33,368 nucleotides of DNA from Flavobacterium sp. (GCA_008501705.1 QQUG01000241.1:1-33368); one strand, 5' to 3'. Shown: positions 9,481-17,459, numbered from the stretch's first letter. Notes: a model not told the origin generated them from the sequence alone. A program made the numbers and translations.

Positions 9481-10290
9481 TCACTTTAGTTTGTAGTGAT
9501 TCATCAGCATGCGTTCGTACACTCTACCAGGCAATACTCTCCTTAGTACTACTGAAAACTTCTGAAGGAAGGCGCCAACTCGATACCGCACCTTTGGCTT
9601 CCGCGTTTGTATGATCTTGTAAACAGCCCTTGCCATTTGTGAAGGATCCTCCCCCTGGTCTACATGCTCATTCATCATCCTTAAAGTATGGCCATAAGCC
9701 TTTTTATAGGGAGAGCTGTCGAGCTCAGGAGCGTGATAACGACCGGCAGCAATGTTGGTTGCAAAATCACCCGGGGCGACATTGGTCATTTCAATACCAA
9801 ATTGCAACACTTCCATTCGCATGGCCTCTGTAGTGATCTCCAGAGCCGATTTAGTAGCAGAATAGATCCCGCGATAAGGTAGTCCCATGTATCCGGCTAT
9901 AGAGGTGATATTAATTATCAGTCCGCTCTTCTGAATACGCATTTGGGGTAAAACCGCTTTCATTACCCGTATGGGGCCCAGCACATTAGTATCGAACGCC
10001 TTCTGGATCTCGCTATCAGGGGTCTCTTCTACAGGGCCGGTAATACCAACACCTGCGTTATTTATAAGGATGTCAAGCCGTTCCTCTTTTTTTATTACTT
10101 CTGAAACTGCCTCTTCTATGGATGCAGTAGTACCAACATCCATTTGGAGCAGCGTAAAATTAGAGCTGGAATTGTATGTATCCGGGTTTCTGGAAGTACC
10201 GTATACCGTGTATCCTTTTTCAGTTAGGAAATTACCAATGGCCTTTCCAATTCCTGAAGATCCTCCCGTAATGAAGACTACTTTAGACAT
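9481..10290 (-). CDS. short-chain dehydrogenase/reductase (classical SDR)
   Basis: A 269-residue classical SDR with a Rossmann fold. The cofactor motif TGGSSGIG lies at residues 8-15, NNAG at about 77-80, a catalytic Ser in NITSIAG, and YSATK supplies the Tyr and Lys of the active site. TSRNP after the second strand has an arginine where many NADPH-preferring SDRs carry a basic residue, so NADPH is a guess. The C-terminal 60 residues (VGAFLQKFSVVLRRVLPGRVYERMLMNHYKLK) are basic and amphipathic and could touch the membrane, as in SDRs acting on lipids or retinol. The substrate cannot be read from the sequence. It lies upstream of tal but has its own promoter, and tal has another. Confidence 0.9.
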   Translation of the reverse strand: MSKVVFITGGSSGIGKAIGNFLTEKGYTVYGTSRNPDTYNSSSNFTLLQMDVGTTASIEEAVSEVIKKEERLDILINNAGVGITGPVEETPDSEIQKAFDTNVLGPIRVMKAVLPQMRIQKSGLIINITSIAGYMGLPYRGIYSATKSALEITTEAMRMEVLQFGIEMTNVAPGDFATNIAAGRYHAPELDSSPYKKAYGHTLRMMNEHVDQGEDPSQMARAVYKIIQTRKPKVRYRVGAFLQKFSVVLRRVLPGRVYERMLMNHYKLK

Positions 10291-10309
10291 ACTTAATATC
10301 GAATGAAAG

Positions 10310-10340
10310 CAAAGATGCGTTTATGGGGTAAGAATTGCAA
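10310..10340 (-). promoter_or_regulatory. promoter of the SDR gene
   Basis: On the minus strand TTG (10338-10340), 20 bp and CATCTTTG (10310-10317) differ from TTG-N20-TAnnTTTG at one base. It ends 19 bp before the SDR start codon, directly downstream of ffs. Confidence 0.55.
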
Positions 10341-10357
10341 ATAAAGCGCATAAAAAA

Positions 10358-10453
10358 TGGCAAGCTACCTACATCACACCGCTACGACCGTCTACCCTTG
10401 CTGCGTTCCCGCCCTGGGGGATTCAACAGGAGCTGGTTGTGTAGGACTTGCCA
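10358..10453 (-). ncRNA. ffs: signal recognition particle RNA (4.5S-like, bacterial small type)
   Basis: Read on the minus strand, the segment folds back on itself. The ends pair (TGGCAAGT-CCTACAC near 10453 with GTGATGTAGG-TAGCTTGCCA near 10358). The apex has the SRP helix 8 signature: CAGG, GCG, loop GGAA, CGC, AGCA (10399-10416), i.e. the two sides of the asymmetric internal loop that bind the Ffh M domain, closed by a GNRA-type tetraloop. The length of about 96 nt fits small bacterial SRP RNAs. It would form the SRP with Ffh for co-translational membrane targeting. A consensus promoter lies directly upstream, and a T-rich stretch (10351-10357 on the minus strand) follows. The exact ends are inferred. 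Confidence 0.93.
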
Positions 10454-10456
10454 CTG

Positions 10457-10486
10457 CAAATATACGGCAATTTACACGTTTGACAA
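10457..10486 (-). promoter_or_regulatory. promoter of ffs
   Basis: On the minus strand TTG (10484-10486), exactly 19 bp and TATATTTG (10457-10464) are a perfect Bacteroidota promoter. The RNA 5' end should lie near 10452, which matches the closing stem of the SRP RNA. Confidence 0.82.
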
Positions 10487-10541
10487 GGTTTTTTAGTTTA
10501 CAATTTTAAATAACTATCTTGCCCAAAATTTGAAAAATATC

Positions 10542-11594
10542 ATGCCAGTTCTTAAGTTATTCGTTATTATACTTTTAGTGATCCTTCCGGCTGCATGCGG
10601 GGATAAGGAGCTATCTGCTAAGGATCTTTTTTCAATGGAACACGATGGTTCCAAAAAAGGACATAAGGTATCCGAACCCCTGGAAATTTTGGTAAAATCG
10701 AGAAAGGGTAAGGCGATCGATTCTGTGATCATCTCCCTCGATGGAAAACGGATGGCCGCTTCCGAAGAAAACAAAGAGATAACCCTCGATGTATCCTCCT
10801 TAAATCTTGGAAAAAGAGTGATTGGAGCAAAGATCTATTCGGAAGGAGTAAGCTACGACCTTGTAGATACAGTTGTATTATTAGCCAATGATACACCTGT
10901 GCTCTATACCTATAATGTATTGGAAACGTATCCGCACGATATCAATGCCTATACCCAGGGATTGGAATTTGAAAATGACACCCTTTACGAAAGCACAGGT
11001 AAATATAAGCGATCGAGTTTACGAAAAACAATTTACAAGACCGGCGAGGTGCTTACAAATGTACCTCTGGGAGATGGATTCTTTGGGGAAGGACTTACTA
11101 TTCTCAATAATAAGATCTATCAGCTAACCTGGCAGGAGAACACCGGTTTTATTTATAAGTTAGAGACCATGGAAAATACAGGATCCTTTGTGTATGGGGA
11201 GAGTCAGGAAGGATGGGGCCTCTGCAATGACGGCACGAAGATCTATAAGAGCGATGGTACCGAACGTATCTGGACTCTTAATCCCAATACCCTTGCCGAG
11301 GAGGGCTATATTGAGATCTATACCAATTCTGCCAAGATCCCGAAGGTTAACGAACTGGAGTGGGTAGATGGTAAGATCTACGCGAATATCTATCAGAAAG
11401 ATGCGATCGCTATTGTTAGCCCCGATAACGGGGCTGTGGAAGGGGTCATCAACCTTAAAGGCCTAAAGGACATGGTAACGCAGCACGAAGAACTTGATGT
11501 TCTCAATGGGATAGCGTACAAAGGCGAATCAAATATTCTTTACGTCACAGGGAAGAACTGGGATAAATTGTTCAAGATCGAGATTGTTGAGTAG
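10542..11594 (+). CDS. glutaminyl-peptide cyclotransferase (glutamine cyclotransferase) lipoprotein
   Basis: The ATG at 10542 is preferred; an in-frame TTG at 10530 would add four residues. The 350-residue product has a lipoprotein signal (VILPAAC, Cys19). A beta-rich domain of about 100 residues follows, then a glutamine cyclotransferase domain (about residues 120-350) of the plant/bacterial five-bladed propeller type: YPHDINAYTQGLEF, LYESTGKYKRSSLRK, FGEGLTIL, QLTWQENTGF, EGWGLC, SDGTERIW, VNELEWVDGKIYANIY and LDVLNGIAY. The enzyme class converts N-terminal glutamine to pyroglutamate. As an envelope lipoprotein it would act on secreted proteins that expose Gln after signal cleavage, such as the many ...AQ-ending exports here; that link is inference. 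A long palindrome starts at its stop codon. Confidence 0.9.
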   Translation: MPVLKLFVIILLVILPAACGDKELSAKDLFSMEHDGSKKGHKVSEPLEILVKSRKGKAIDSVIISLDGKRMAASEENKEITLDVSSLNLGKRVIGAKIYSEGVSYDLVDTVVLLANDTPVLYTYNVLETYPHDINAYTQGLEFENDTLYESTGKYKRSSLRKTIYKTGEVLTNVPLGDGFFGEGLTILNNKIYQLTWQENTGFIYKLETMENTGSFVYGESQEGWGLCNDGTKIYKSDGTERIWTLNPNTLAEEGYIEIYTNSAKIPKVNELEWVDGKIYANIYQKDAIAIVSPDNGAVEGVINLKGLKDMVTQHEELDVLNGIAYKGESNILYVTGKNWDKLFKIEIVE

Positions 11595-11765
11595 TTAGAG
11601 GATAGAGGTTAGAAATATCGATAGATAAATCCCAAATTTCAAGAACCAAATGTCAAATAAATTCCAACAATCAAAAAGTCAAAGTTGGACTTTGGAAATT
11701 GAATATTATTTGTTATTTGATTTTTTGAGAATTGTGGTTTCTAATCCAACTAACTACTAACTACC
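11592..11765. repeat. long imperfect palindrome in the 269-bp gap after the cyclotransferase gene
   Basis: The gap 11595-11863 holds no gene. Its first 170 bp form an imperfect inverted repeat centred on CAAAGT-TGG-ACTTTG (11680-11694). The left arm reads GTAGTTAG...TTAGAAA...CCAAATTTC...TCAAATAAATTCCAA, and the reverse complement of the right arm repeats these words in the same order (GTAGTTAG, TTAGAAA, CCACAATTCTC, ACAAATAATATTCAA). Such AT-rich words are typical of dispersed intergenic palindromes in marine Flavobacteriia. The RNA could act as a terminator, since no classic hairpin with a T tail is present. The remaining bases to 11863 contain a C-rich tract (11764-11782) and the leader of the next gene. 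Confidence 0.55.
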
Positions 11766-11863
11766 CCCCTTCCCCCCTTCCCTCACTCAAATAGCCATTT
11801 CCCTCAAACCATATTTTATTTTGGTTAAGTTTTTGATTGCTTTGATGTATCAATTCAACTAGC

Positions 11864-13276
11864 ATGAAGAAATCCATCACCATCAAGATACCGGAACCCT
11901 GCCACGAAGGCTGGAACAATATGACTCCTTCCGAAAAGGGTCGTTTTTGCAGTAGCTGTGAAAAAGAGGTTATCGACTTCAGTAAAAAAAGAGATGAAGA
12001 ACTGGTTAAAGAGCTGGAAGGTAAATCCAATATCTGTGGCCGTTTTAAAAGCTCACAGTTAAACCGGGAAGTCACCCTGGAACGCAAAAGCAGCAATAGC
12101 CTGCTTCCATATGCTGCTTCATTTTTATTGCCATTAACCTTAATGGGATCCAATCCTGCCGGAACAGATAATACTAAAAAGGATTTTGTCTCCCTGGGTA
12201 TTGGACGCTACAGCGCCGGACCAGCCGAGCGTATTCAGGTAATTACATCCGGAAAAATTACAGATGCCCTAGGGAAACCAATTTTTAATGTAGAAATTAT
12301 CGTTAAGGAAAGCGGACGTAGCGAACTTAGTGGCATGCGGGGAGATTATCAGATCAAATCCCTGGATCACGAAACACTAATCTTTAAAAAAGATGGTTTC
12401 GTTGCGCAGGAAGTCAAACTCACAAATACCTCCAAGACCATTAATATTAAACTACACCCTTCTGTAGAGGATATTGATATAATGGTGCTTGGAGGTATCG
12501 CAGCTCCAACCTCCAATATTCCACCTCCACCTCCTGCTCCGATCGAGGAAATGGTAATTGAGACCCTTGGCGACGTTGTTTATGAGATCGATGAGGTTGT
12601 GGAAGGGGAAATAGAGGCAGAGGAAATCATTAACGAGGAAGAAGCTTCCCTGGCTGAAACATTAGAGAACAGGATTCCCAAACTTAGCATTGAGGACACA
12701 GCCAAATGGTACGGAAACGTTACCACCGAAGGTTTATCGAAGATCAACGATATTATAAAGGAACAATACGAGCCCGAAAAAGACAGTATCGTAAAAATAA
12801 AAGGTGTTGTGATCGATGAAGAGGGCCTGCCTCTGCCGGGTGCTAATATCTTAGTGAAAGGTACTACAACAGGAACCCAAACCGACTTCGACGGGAATTA
12901 CGAGATGGAGGTTGAAGCCGGACAGGTCTTATCGTATAGTTATCTGGGGTATATAACTAAAGAATACCAGGTAAAGGATGTTCCTGGTACCATAAATATG
13001 GTTTTCGATGAGGCAACAATTCTTGGAGTGATGGTAGTTGGCGGCACTTATATCAACGACTCTAGAAATAACGGCGGACCCGTAGGTGCAAAATATGTGG
13101 TGGAACCAGAAGAATACAAAACTTCCGAATACACCATATACACAGACCATCAACGTGACAAATGGCAACAAGGCATCCGGGAGGCACACGCAAACGAAAT
13201 AGAATTCAAACGTTTAAAACAGGCGCGTAAAAAAGCCGCGCGTAATCTTAAGCGCGCAAAGCGCAAAAGGAATTAA
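11864..13276 (+). CDS. membrane protein with four-cysteine N-terminal module and two carboxypeptidase-regulatory-like domains
   Basis: A 470-residue protein built from five parts. Residues 1-62 hold Cys13, Cys29, Cys32 and Cys58 in a C-x15-C-x2-C-x25-C arrangement (PCHEGWNNMTPSEKGRFC, CEKEVIDF, CGRF), resembling a zinc-ribbon-like module. Residues 81-96 are a short hydrophobic, probably membrane segment. Residues 127-200 and 311-385 are two CarboxypepD_reg-like beta-sandwiches (GKITDALGKPIFNVEI; GVVIDEEGLPLPGANILVKGTTTGT...DGNYE). Between them lie a PPPPPAP stretch and a very acidic segment. The tail (440-470) is strongly basic. The layout suggests a cytoplasmic cysteine module and an exported C-terminus, but topology and function are inference. 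Confidence 0.82.
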   Translation: MKKSITIKIPEPCHEGWNNMTPSEKGRFCSSCEKEVIDFSKKRDEELVKELEGKSNICGRFKSSQLNREVTLERKSSNSLLPYAASFLLPLTLMGSNPAGTDNTKKDFVSLGIGRYSAGPAERIQVITSGKITDALGKPIFNVEIIVKESGRSELSGMRGDYQIKSLDHETLIFKKDGFVAQEVKLTNTSKTINIKLHPSVEDIDIMVLGGIAAPTSNIPPPPPAPIEEMVIETLGDVVYEIDEVVEGEIEAEEIINEEEASLAETLENRIPKLSIEDTAKWYGNVTTEGLSKINDIIKEQYEPEKDSIVKIKGVVIDEEGLPLPGANILVKGTTTGTQTDFDGNYEMEVEAGQVLSYSYLGYITKEYQVKDVPGTINMVFDEATILGVMVVGGTYINDSRNNGGPVGAKYVVEPEEYKTSEYTIYTDHQRDKWQQGIREAHANEIEFKRLKQARKKAARNLKRAKRKRN

Positions 13277-13277
13277 C

Positions 13278-13356
13278 ATAGCAGCATTCAGTGGGTATCC
13301 CTGCGTAATCTGGGTAGGTTTGGGGTATAACAGGAGGTACCTGCTGTAACTGCTAT
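13278..13356 (+). other. possible structured RNA segment or terminator after the 11864 gene
   Basis: ATAGCAG at 13278-13284 pairs with CTGCTAT at 13350-13356. The 65-nt interior is unusually G-rich for an intergenic stretch and has a smaller CAGG-AGGTA-CCTG hairpin (13331-13343). There is no T run after it. It is either a weak terminator or the remains of an RNA element; I recognise no riboswitch class. Confidence 0.25.
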
Positions 13357-13425
13357 ACTAAAAGTTCTTCACCTAACAATAAGTTGCATCATAAAAAGTT
13401 ATATTTTTACCGAAAATTAGCTTAC

Positions 13426-14970
13426 ATGAAGTATTTATACGGAATCGCAGCCTTTGTCTGTGTGATCTTGTGGAGTTCCTGCCGAAATGATTTTGAAACC
13501 GTCGCCAGCACCGGAAACCTCGAGTTTTCGAGAGATACGGTTTATCTCGACACGGTTTTCACCAATATTGGCTCCAGTACCTACAATCTAAAAGTATATA
13601 ACCGCAGTAACGACGATATTAATATCCCGACCATTGCACTGGGTAATGGCGAAGCATCTAATTACCGCCTCAATGTAGACGGGATTCCAGGAAGAACCTT
13701 CGAAGATATTACCATACTGGCCAAGGACAGTATCTTTATTTTTATTGAAACTACCATAGACATCAATAATTTTCCGAATCCGGATAATGCTTTCCTCTAT
13801 ACGGATAAGATCTTATTCGATACCGGTGGGATGCAACAGGACGTTGACCTGGTCACCCTGGTACAGGATGCGGTGTTCTTATTTCCTGAACAGTTTGCAG
13901 ACGGCACCATAGAAACCTTAAATCTGGGTATAGATTCCAACGGCGATGATATCCTGGTTGAAGGCTTTTTTCTCGATGACACCGAACTTAACTTCACCAA
14001 TGAAAGGCCTTATGTGATCTACGGATATGCAGCTGTGCCACCGGATAAGACTCTCACCATCGATCCCGGGGCTAGGGTCCACTTTCACGCCGATAGTGGG
14101 ATCATTGTGGCCAATATGGGGTCCATACAAGCAAACGGCGCTCCCAGCAACGATCCGGAATTATTGGAGAACGAAGTGATCTTTGAAGGAGATCGTCTCG
14201 AACCCGGGTTTGCAGATGTCCCCGGACAATGGAGCACTATCTGGTTAACGCAGGGCAGTGTAAATAATTCGTTTACCAATACCACTATTAAAAACTCGGT
14301 TGTTGGTATCCTGAACGATAACTCTCCCTTAACCCTTGATAATGTGCAGATATACAATAGTGCAAATGTGGGTCTGTTAGGCCGAACGGCAACTATAGTG
14401 GGTAATAATGTAGTGATCAATAACAGCGGACAGGCTTCCCTTGCTTGTTCCCTGGGTGGCGATTACGTTTTTAATCACTCTACCTTTGCGAATTACTGGA
14501 CAAACAGTTTCCGAACCTTTCCTTCAGTTTTAATAGATAATGTGTTGCAGGTTAGTGAAACCGAAGTGGTTGTTGCAGATCTGGTTCGTGCCGAATTCAA
14601 TAACTGTATCGTCTATGGAACCGAACAAAGAGAACTTGGTTTTGTGAATAATCCTTCGGCACAATTCAATTTCAAATTCAATAATAGCTTGATCCGTTTT
14701 GAAGACCCTAATGGCGAATTCACCGATGTTCCAGAATATCAGTTTCAGAATGCCACCCTCTACTCTAATATAGTGAGGAACCAGGACCCGGTTTTCTTTA
14801 GTACTGATATGAACGATTTCAACATAGAAACGGGAACTTCGGGAGCGGATGGTATCGGTCTGCCGGGAGTAGGACCCGCAACCGACCTCAACGGTACACC
14901 TCGAGGAGCCAACCCAGACGCAGGGGCCTACGAAAGTATTGTCTTCCCCGATCCGGGAGGAACACCATAA
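13426..14970 (+). CDS. lipoprotein with beta-sandwich and right-handed parallel beta-helix
   Basis: The ATG at 13426 gives a lipoprotein signal (MKYLYGIAAFVCVILWSSC, Cys19); a TTG at 13384 would put 14 unlikely residues in front. The 514-residue mature layout starts with an Ig-like domain (LEFSRDTVYLDTVFTNIGSS, about 25-140). A long stretch of short beta turns follows, with repeats such as NTTIKNSVVGILNDNSPLTLDNVQIYNSANVGL and NNVVINNSGQASL, the pattern of a pectate-lyase-like parallel beta-helix (about 190-500). It ends with RGANPDAGAYES, a common tail of such proteins. No catalytic residues can be identified. It is probably surface or periplasmic, binding or cleaving a polymer. A strong terminator follows. 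Confidence 0.82.
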   Translation: MKYLYGIAAFVCVILWSSCRNDFETVASTGNLEFSRDTVYLDTVFTNIGSSTYNLKVYNRSNDDINIPTIALGNGEASNYRLNVDGIPGRTFEDITILAKDSIFIFIETTIDINNFPNPDNAFLYTDKILFDTGGMQQDVDLVTLVQDAVFLFPEQFADGTIETLNLGIDSNGDDILVEGFFLDDTELNFTNERPYVIYGYAAVPPDKTLTIDPGARVHFHADSGIIVANMGSIQANGAPSNDPELLENEVIFEGDRLEPGFADVPGQWSTIWLTQGSVNNSFTNTTIKNSVVGILNDNSPLTLDNVQIYNSANVGLLGRTATIVGNNVVINNSGQASLACSLGGDYVFNHSTFANYWTNSFRTFPSVLIDNVLQVSETEVVVADLVRAEFNNCIVYGTEQRELGFVNNPSAQFNFKFNNSLIRFEDPNGEFTDVPEYQFQNATLYSNIVRNQDPVFFSTDMNDFNIETGTSGADGIGLPGVGPATDLNGTPRGANPDAGAYESIVFPDPGGTP

Positions 14971-15002
14971 AAAAAAGTCCTGCAAATTGCGGGACTTTTT
15001 TT
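14971..15002. terminator. bidirectional terminator between convergent genes
   Basis: GTCCTGC (14977-14983) pairs with GCGGGAC (14989-14995) around a 5-nt loop, with A7 on the left and T7 on the right that extend the stem. It serves the beta-helix gene (+) and the OmpA operon (-). Confidence 0.88.
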
Positions 15003-15013
15003 GGTTCAACTAA

Positions 15014-15457
15014 TCAATTGGCCGGTTCTTCTATGGCATTTAATCTATTTAGCAATTTATCGATCTTAGCCTCGATCGCGTCTAATCCAGCCCTGAGCCC
15101 CTTAGGTGTGATATGTCCTCCTTTGCTCAGGTTTAAAGTTGCACTGGGGCTATTAAACCACCCTGGAAATTTTTTTCTTAATTCCTCCAGTTTCGCGCGT
15201 GTCGATCTTAAACAACTCTCTGCTCTGGATTGTAACGCCTTTGCCTCCTTGTATTGAGCAAGAGTGACCAGTTCCGGGTTGTTCTCCATCTCTGCAATAT
15301 CTGCTTCAAGTTCCTTGAGGAAAGCCTTACACGAATCAATTTGATCCAGGTAGTTCTCTACCATCTCTCTGCTAGGAGGTGTATAACTCTGAGCGATCGT
15401 TTTTCCGATTCCGACTACCAGGAGCATACTTAATATAAATACTATTTTAATTTTCAT
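15014..15457 (-). CDS. small secreted helical protein, unknown function
   Basis: A 147-residue protein with a signal peptide (residues 1-22, ending TIAQ). The first two thirds of the mature chain are predicted helical (REMVENYLDQIDSCKAFLKELEADIAEMENN, AKALQSRAESCLRSTRAKLEELRKKF), with two cysteines that could pair in the periplasm. A short segment then contains FPGWFNSPSATLNLSKGGHITPKG, and a final helix follows. The start codon lies 7 bp after the stop of the OmpA-domain gene, so the two are co-transcribed and the proteins may act together at the cell wall. No family recognised. Confidence 0.75.
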   Translation of the reverse strand: MKIKIVFILSMLLVVGIGKTIAQSYTPPSREMVENYLDQIDSCKAFLKELEADIAEMENNPELVTLAQYKEAKALQSRAESCLRSTRAKLEELRKKFPGWFNSPSATLNLSKGGHITPKGLRAGLDAIEAKIDKLLNRLNAIEEPAN

Positions 15458-15464
15458 AACAGGC

Positions 15465-16706
15465 TTATTTTTGTTCCATTAGGACGAATTCCACACGTCT
15501 GTTCTTGGCCTTAGCCTCAGGAGAATTTCCTTCTGCTATCGGGGTAGACTCGCCAAATCCTGCACTTGAAAGACGCCCAGGATCTAAACCCTTCCCGGTT
15601 AGATATTTCATCACAGACATGGCGCGATTCTCGGATAAGGTCTGATTGGACGTATCGGTTCCATCAGAATCTGTGTGTCCATGAATATTCAATCTAACCT
15701 CAGCATTTTGCGCCATCATAGCAGCGATCTGATCGAGTACTGTGTACGAATCGGAAGTTAGTGTATAAGAATTTACTTCAAAATTGATATTGTTCATTAC
15801 CAGGCGTCCGTCTGTCTTTAACCTGGTATACAAATCGTGTCCTTTACCTCCTATGGCGAAATAAGTAACCATTTCGGATTTTGAAGGGTTCTTGTTTACC
15901 GAAGGTGAAATTATGTACAACTCCAGGCTGGTAAACATATTTCGAACATGATCCTCATTGGTCGTAATGTCTGGATCATTTACCAGCATATATCCGTCGA
16001 GATAACCCTTCATATAGCCTTTATTGAAGGATAACTGAATAGTATGCCATCCCTCTTTCCATATCCCGGAGGGTAATCGGGAAATATTGTCGGCACCATT
16101 CCACATCACTCCATTGCCTATTCTAACATCGTGATTGGCATAGGGATCGACCGAATTCTTAAACTTGATCACATATTGCTCGTTACCTTTATTGTGAAAA
16201 TACGCCTGCATTTCAACTTTAAACTCTGAACCCAGGTAGTTTTCATTACTGATATTAGGTTTTATGGTGCTGTAACCTGAGATCGTTTCAACCACTCCGT
16301 CCTTTTTACCATTGGTGATTACATGGTTATTCTGAAGTGCCCCCTTTACCTGCACCCACTTCGATGGGAACTCTGTTGGGCGTTCTGTATTAAAGTCGTC
16401 CACGAAAATTGCCGTGCCCGGATTTATGAAATTACCTAGCGGCAACGTGGAACCCATAGAATTTGTGGAAACTTCCACTACATCGGTATTAGGTTTTGTA
16501 TTCTTGTCCTCTTGTGAACCGGTCTTTTTCTCGTCCTTGCCTTCTATGACATCAAGTCCGTCGTCTACAGTTTTATTGATCTGTTTATTAGCTCGGTTTT
16601 TCGCCTTCCTGGAGATGATACCTCCTACATCCTGTCCAAAGCCACTACTAAAAGTAATTAGCAAACAGATCAGCGCGATGTTTTTAATAAGTTTAGTTGT
16701 TTTCAT
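15465..16706 (-). CDS. OmpA-family protein with a LamG-like domain
   Basis: The 413-residue protein has a signal peptide (1-24, SGFGQ) and a charged linker rich in K, D and N. A concanavalin/LamG-like beta-sandwich follows (about residues 95-275, with FVDDFNTERPTEFPSKWVQVKG and WHTIQLSFNKGYMKGYLDG), then a C-terminal OmpA peptidoglycan-binding domain (about 295-410). The OmpA part shows LNIHGHTDSDGTDTSNQTLSENRAMSVMKYL, GFGESTPIA and the conserved KNRRVEFVL ending. It has no N-terminal barrel, so it should be a periplasmic protein bound to peptidoglycan. It is the first gene of a two-gene operon. A copy of the 17-bp motif shared with the adjacent two-component genes lies 58 bp upstream, suggesting that this operon is a target of that system. 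Confidence 0.88.
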   Translation of the reverse strand: MKTTKLIKNIALICLLITFSSGFGQDVGGIISRKAKNRANKQINKTVDDGLDVIEGKDEKKTGSQEDKNTKPNTDVVEVSTNSMGSTLPLGNFINPGTAIFVDDFNTERPTEFPSKWVQVKGALQNNHVITNGKKDGVVETISGYSTIKPNISNENYLGSEFKVEMQAYFHNKGNEQYVIKFKNSVDPYANHDVRIGNGVMWNGADNISRLPSGIWKEGWHTIQLSFNKGYMKGYLDGYMLVNDPDITTNEDHVRNMFTSLELYIISPSVNKNPSKSEMVTYFAIGGKGHDLYTRLKTDGRLVMNNINFEVNSYTLTSDSYTVLDQIAAMMAQNAEVRLNIHGHTDSDGTDTSNQTLSENRAMSVMKYLTGKGLDPGRLSSAGFGESTPIAEGNSPEAKAKNRRVEFVLMEQK

Positions 16707-16764
16707 AAGTGAGATATATTGATTATTAGATCACAAATCTCTCATAATGAATAACTTAAATCAA

Positions 16765-16781
16765 TCGCTCTTATGGGGTAT
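16765..16781 (-). promoter_or_regulatory. motif copy 3 upstream of the OmpA operon
   Basis: On the plus strand it reads TCGCT-CTT-ATGGGGTAT. The right half is identical to the copies upstream of the kinase and the regulator; the left half is degenerate (TCGCT against TCCCC). It lies 58 bp before the OmpA-domain start codon. On the gene strand the half-site is ATACCCCAT, close to the NarL heptamer TACYYMT. Confidence 0.45.
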
Positions 16782-16802
16782 ATTCAGAAATTATTATTCC
16801 TG

Positions 16803-17429
16803 CTAAATGAGTTTTTGCTTAATTGCCTTGTAGATCGCCTCTGCTCGATTGTTCACATGAAGTTTGGAGTAGATATTCTTAATGTGGGTTTTTACCGTGT
16901 GCGGACTTAAAAACACGGTCTCGGCAACATCTTTGTAATTGAGTCCCTGGCTGAGTAGTTTAAGCACTTCCGTTTCACGATCGGAGAGCGGATTATCGAT
17001 AATACGGAACGAATTAATGATCCGTCTCGCGATCTGGCTACTCATTGGCGATCCGCCGTCGTGCACCTCTTTTATATGGACCAGCAGGTCGGCCGGATTG
17101 GTATCTTTCAATAAATAACCCGAGGCACCGGCGCACAAAGATTCGAAAATCGAATCGTCATCGCTCTGCACCGTTAACATGATAAAGTCTATTTCCCCGA
17201 TCTTCTTTTTTAATTCACGCGTTGCCTCAATTCCACTTTTTCCAGGCAGATCGATATCCATCAGTACCACGTCTACTGGTAGGTTTGGGATAGATGTTAT
17301 GGCGGATTCAGCATCGGCAAAGGCATACTTACAAGCGAATCCGGCCGATCCATCCAGGATTAGCTGTAGGGTCTGTCTTATCTCATTATCATCTTCAACA
17401 ATTGCTATATGTATGGTGTCGGTTAACAT
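16803..17429 (-). CDS. response regulator, NarL/FixJ family (REC + LuxR HTH)
   Basis: A 208-residue regulator. Residues 5-122 form the receiver domain, with the acidic pocket EDD (12-14), phosphoacceptor Asp58 (LMDIDLPG), a Thr in MLTVQ and Lys109 in YLLKDT. Residues about 140-206 form the LuxR-type HTH (PLSDRETEVLKLLSQGLNYKDVAETVFLSPHTVKTHIKNIYSKLHVNNR). It is encoded 30 bp after the histidine kinase, its obvious partner. Because a copy of the 17-bp motif lies 46 bp upstream of its own start codon, inside the end of the kinase gene, it may also have a private promoter with autoregulation. Confidence 0.94.
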   Translation of the reverse strand: MLTDTIHIAIVEDDNEIRQTLQLILDGSAGFACKYAFADAESAITSIPNLPVDVVLMDIDLPGKSGIEATRELKKKIGEIDFIMLTVQSDDDSIFESLCAGASGYLLKDTNPADLLVHIKEVHDGGSPMSSQIARRIINSFRIIDNPLSDRETEVLKLLSQGLNYKDVAETVFLSPHTVKTHIKNIYSKLHVNNRAEAIYKAIKQKLI

Positions 17430-17459
17430 TTTTTGTTCAATACTCTAATTTACAACTAT

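Noticed and set aside
10319-10328. A further ATGGGGTA word upstream of the SDR gene, like the two-component motif
   Set aside because: The left half (TCCCC) is absent and the last base differs, so it is likely chance.
11418-11433. AGCCCC-GATAAC-GGGGCT palindrome in the cyclotransferase gene
   Set aside because: Spacing is six, the flanks differ from the motif at the two-component locus, and it lies deep in a coding region.
13278-13356. Riboswitch upstream of the beta-helix lipoprotein gene
   Set aside because: No conserved core of a known class was recognised, and the segment is closer to the preceding stop codon than to the next start codon.
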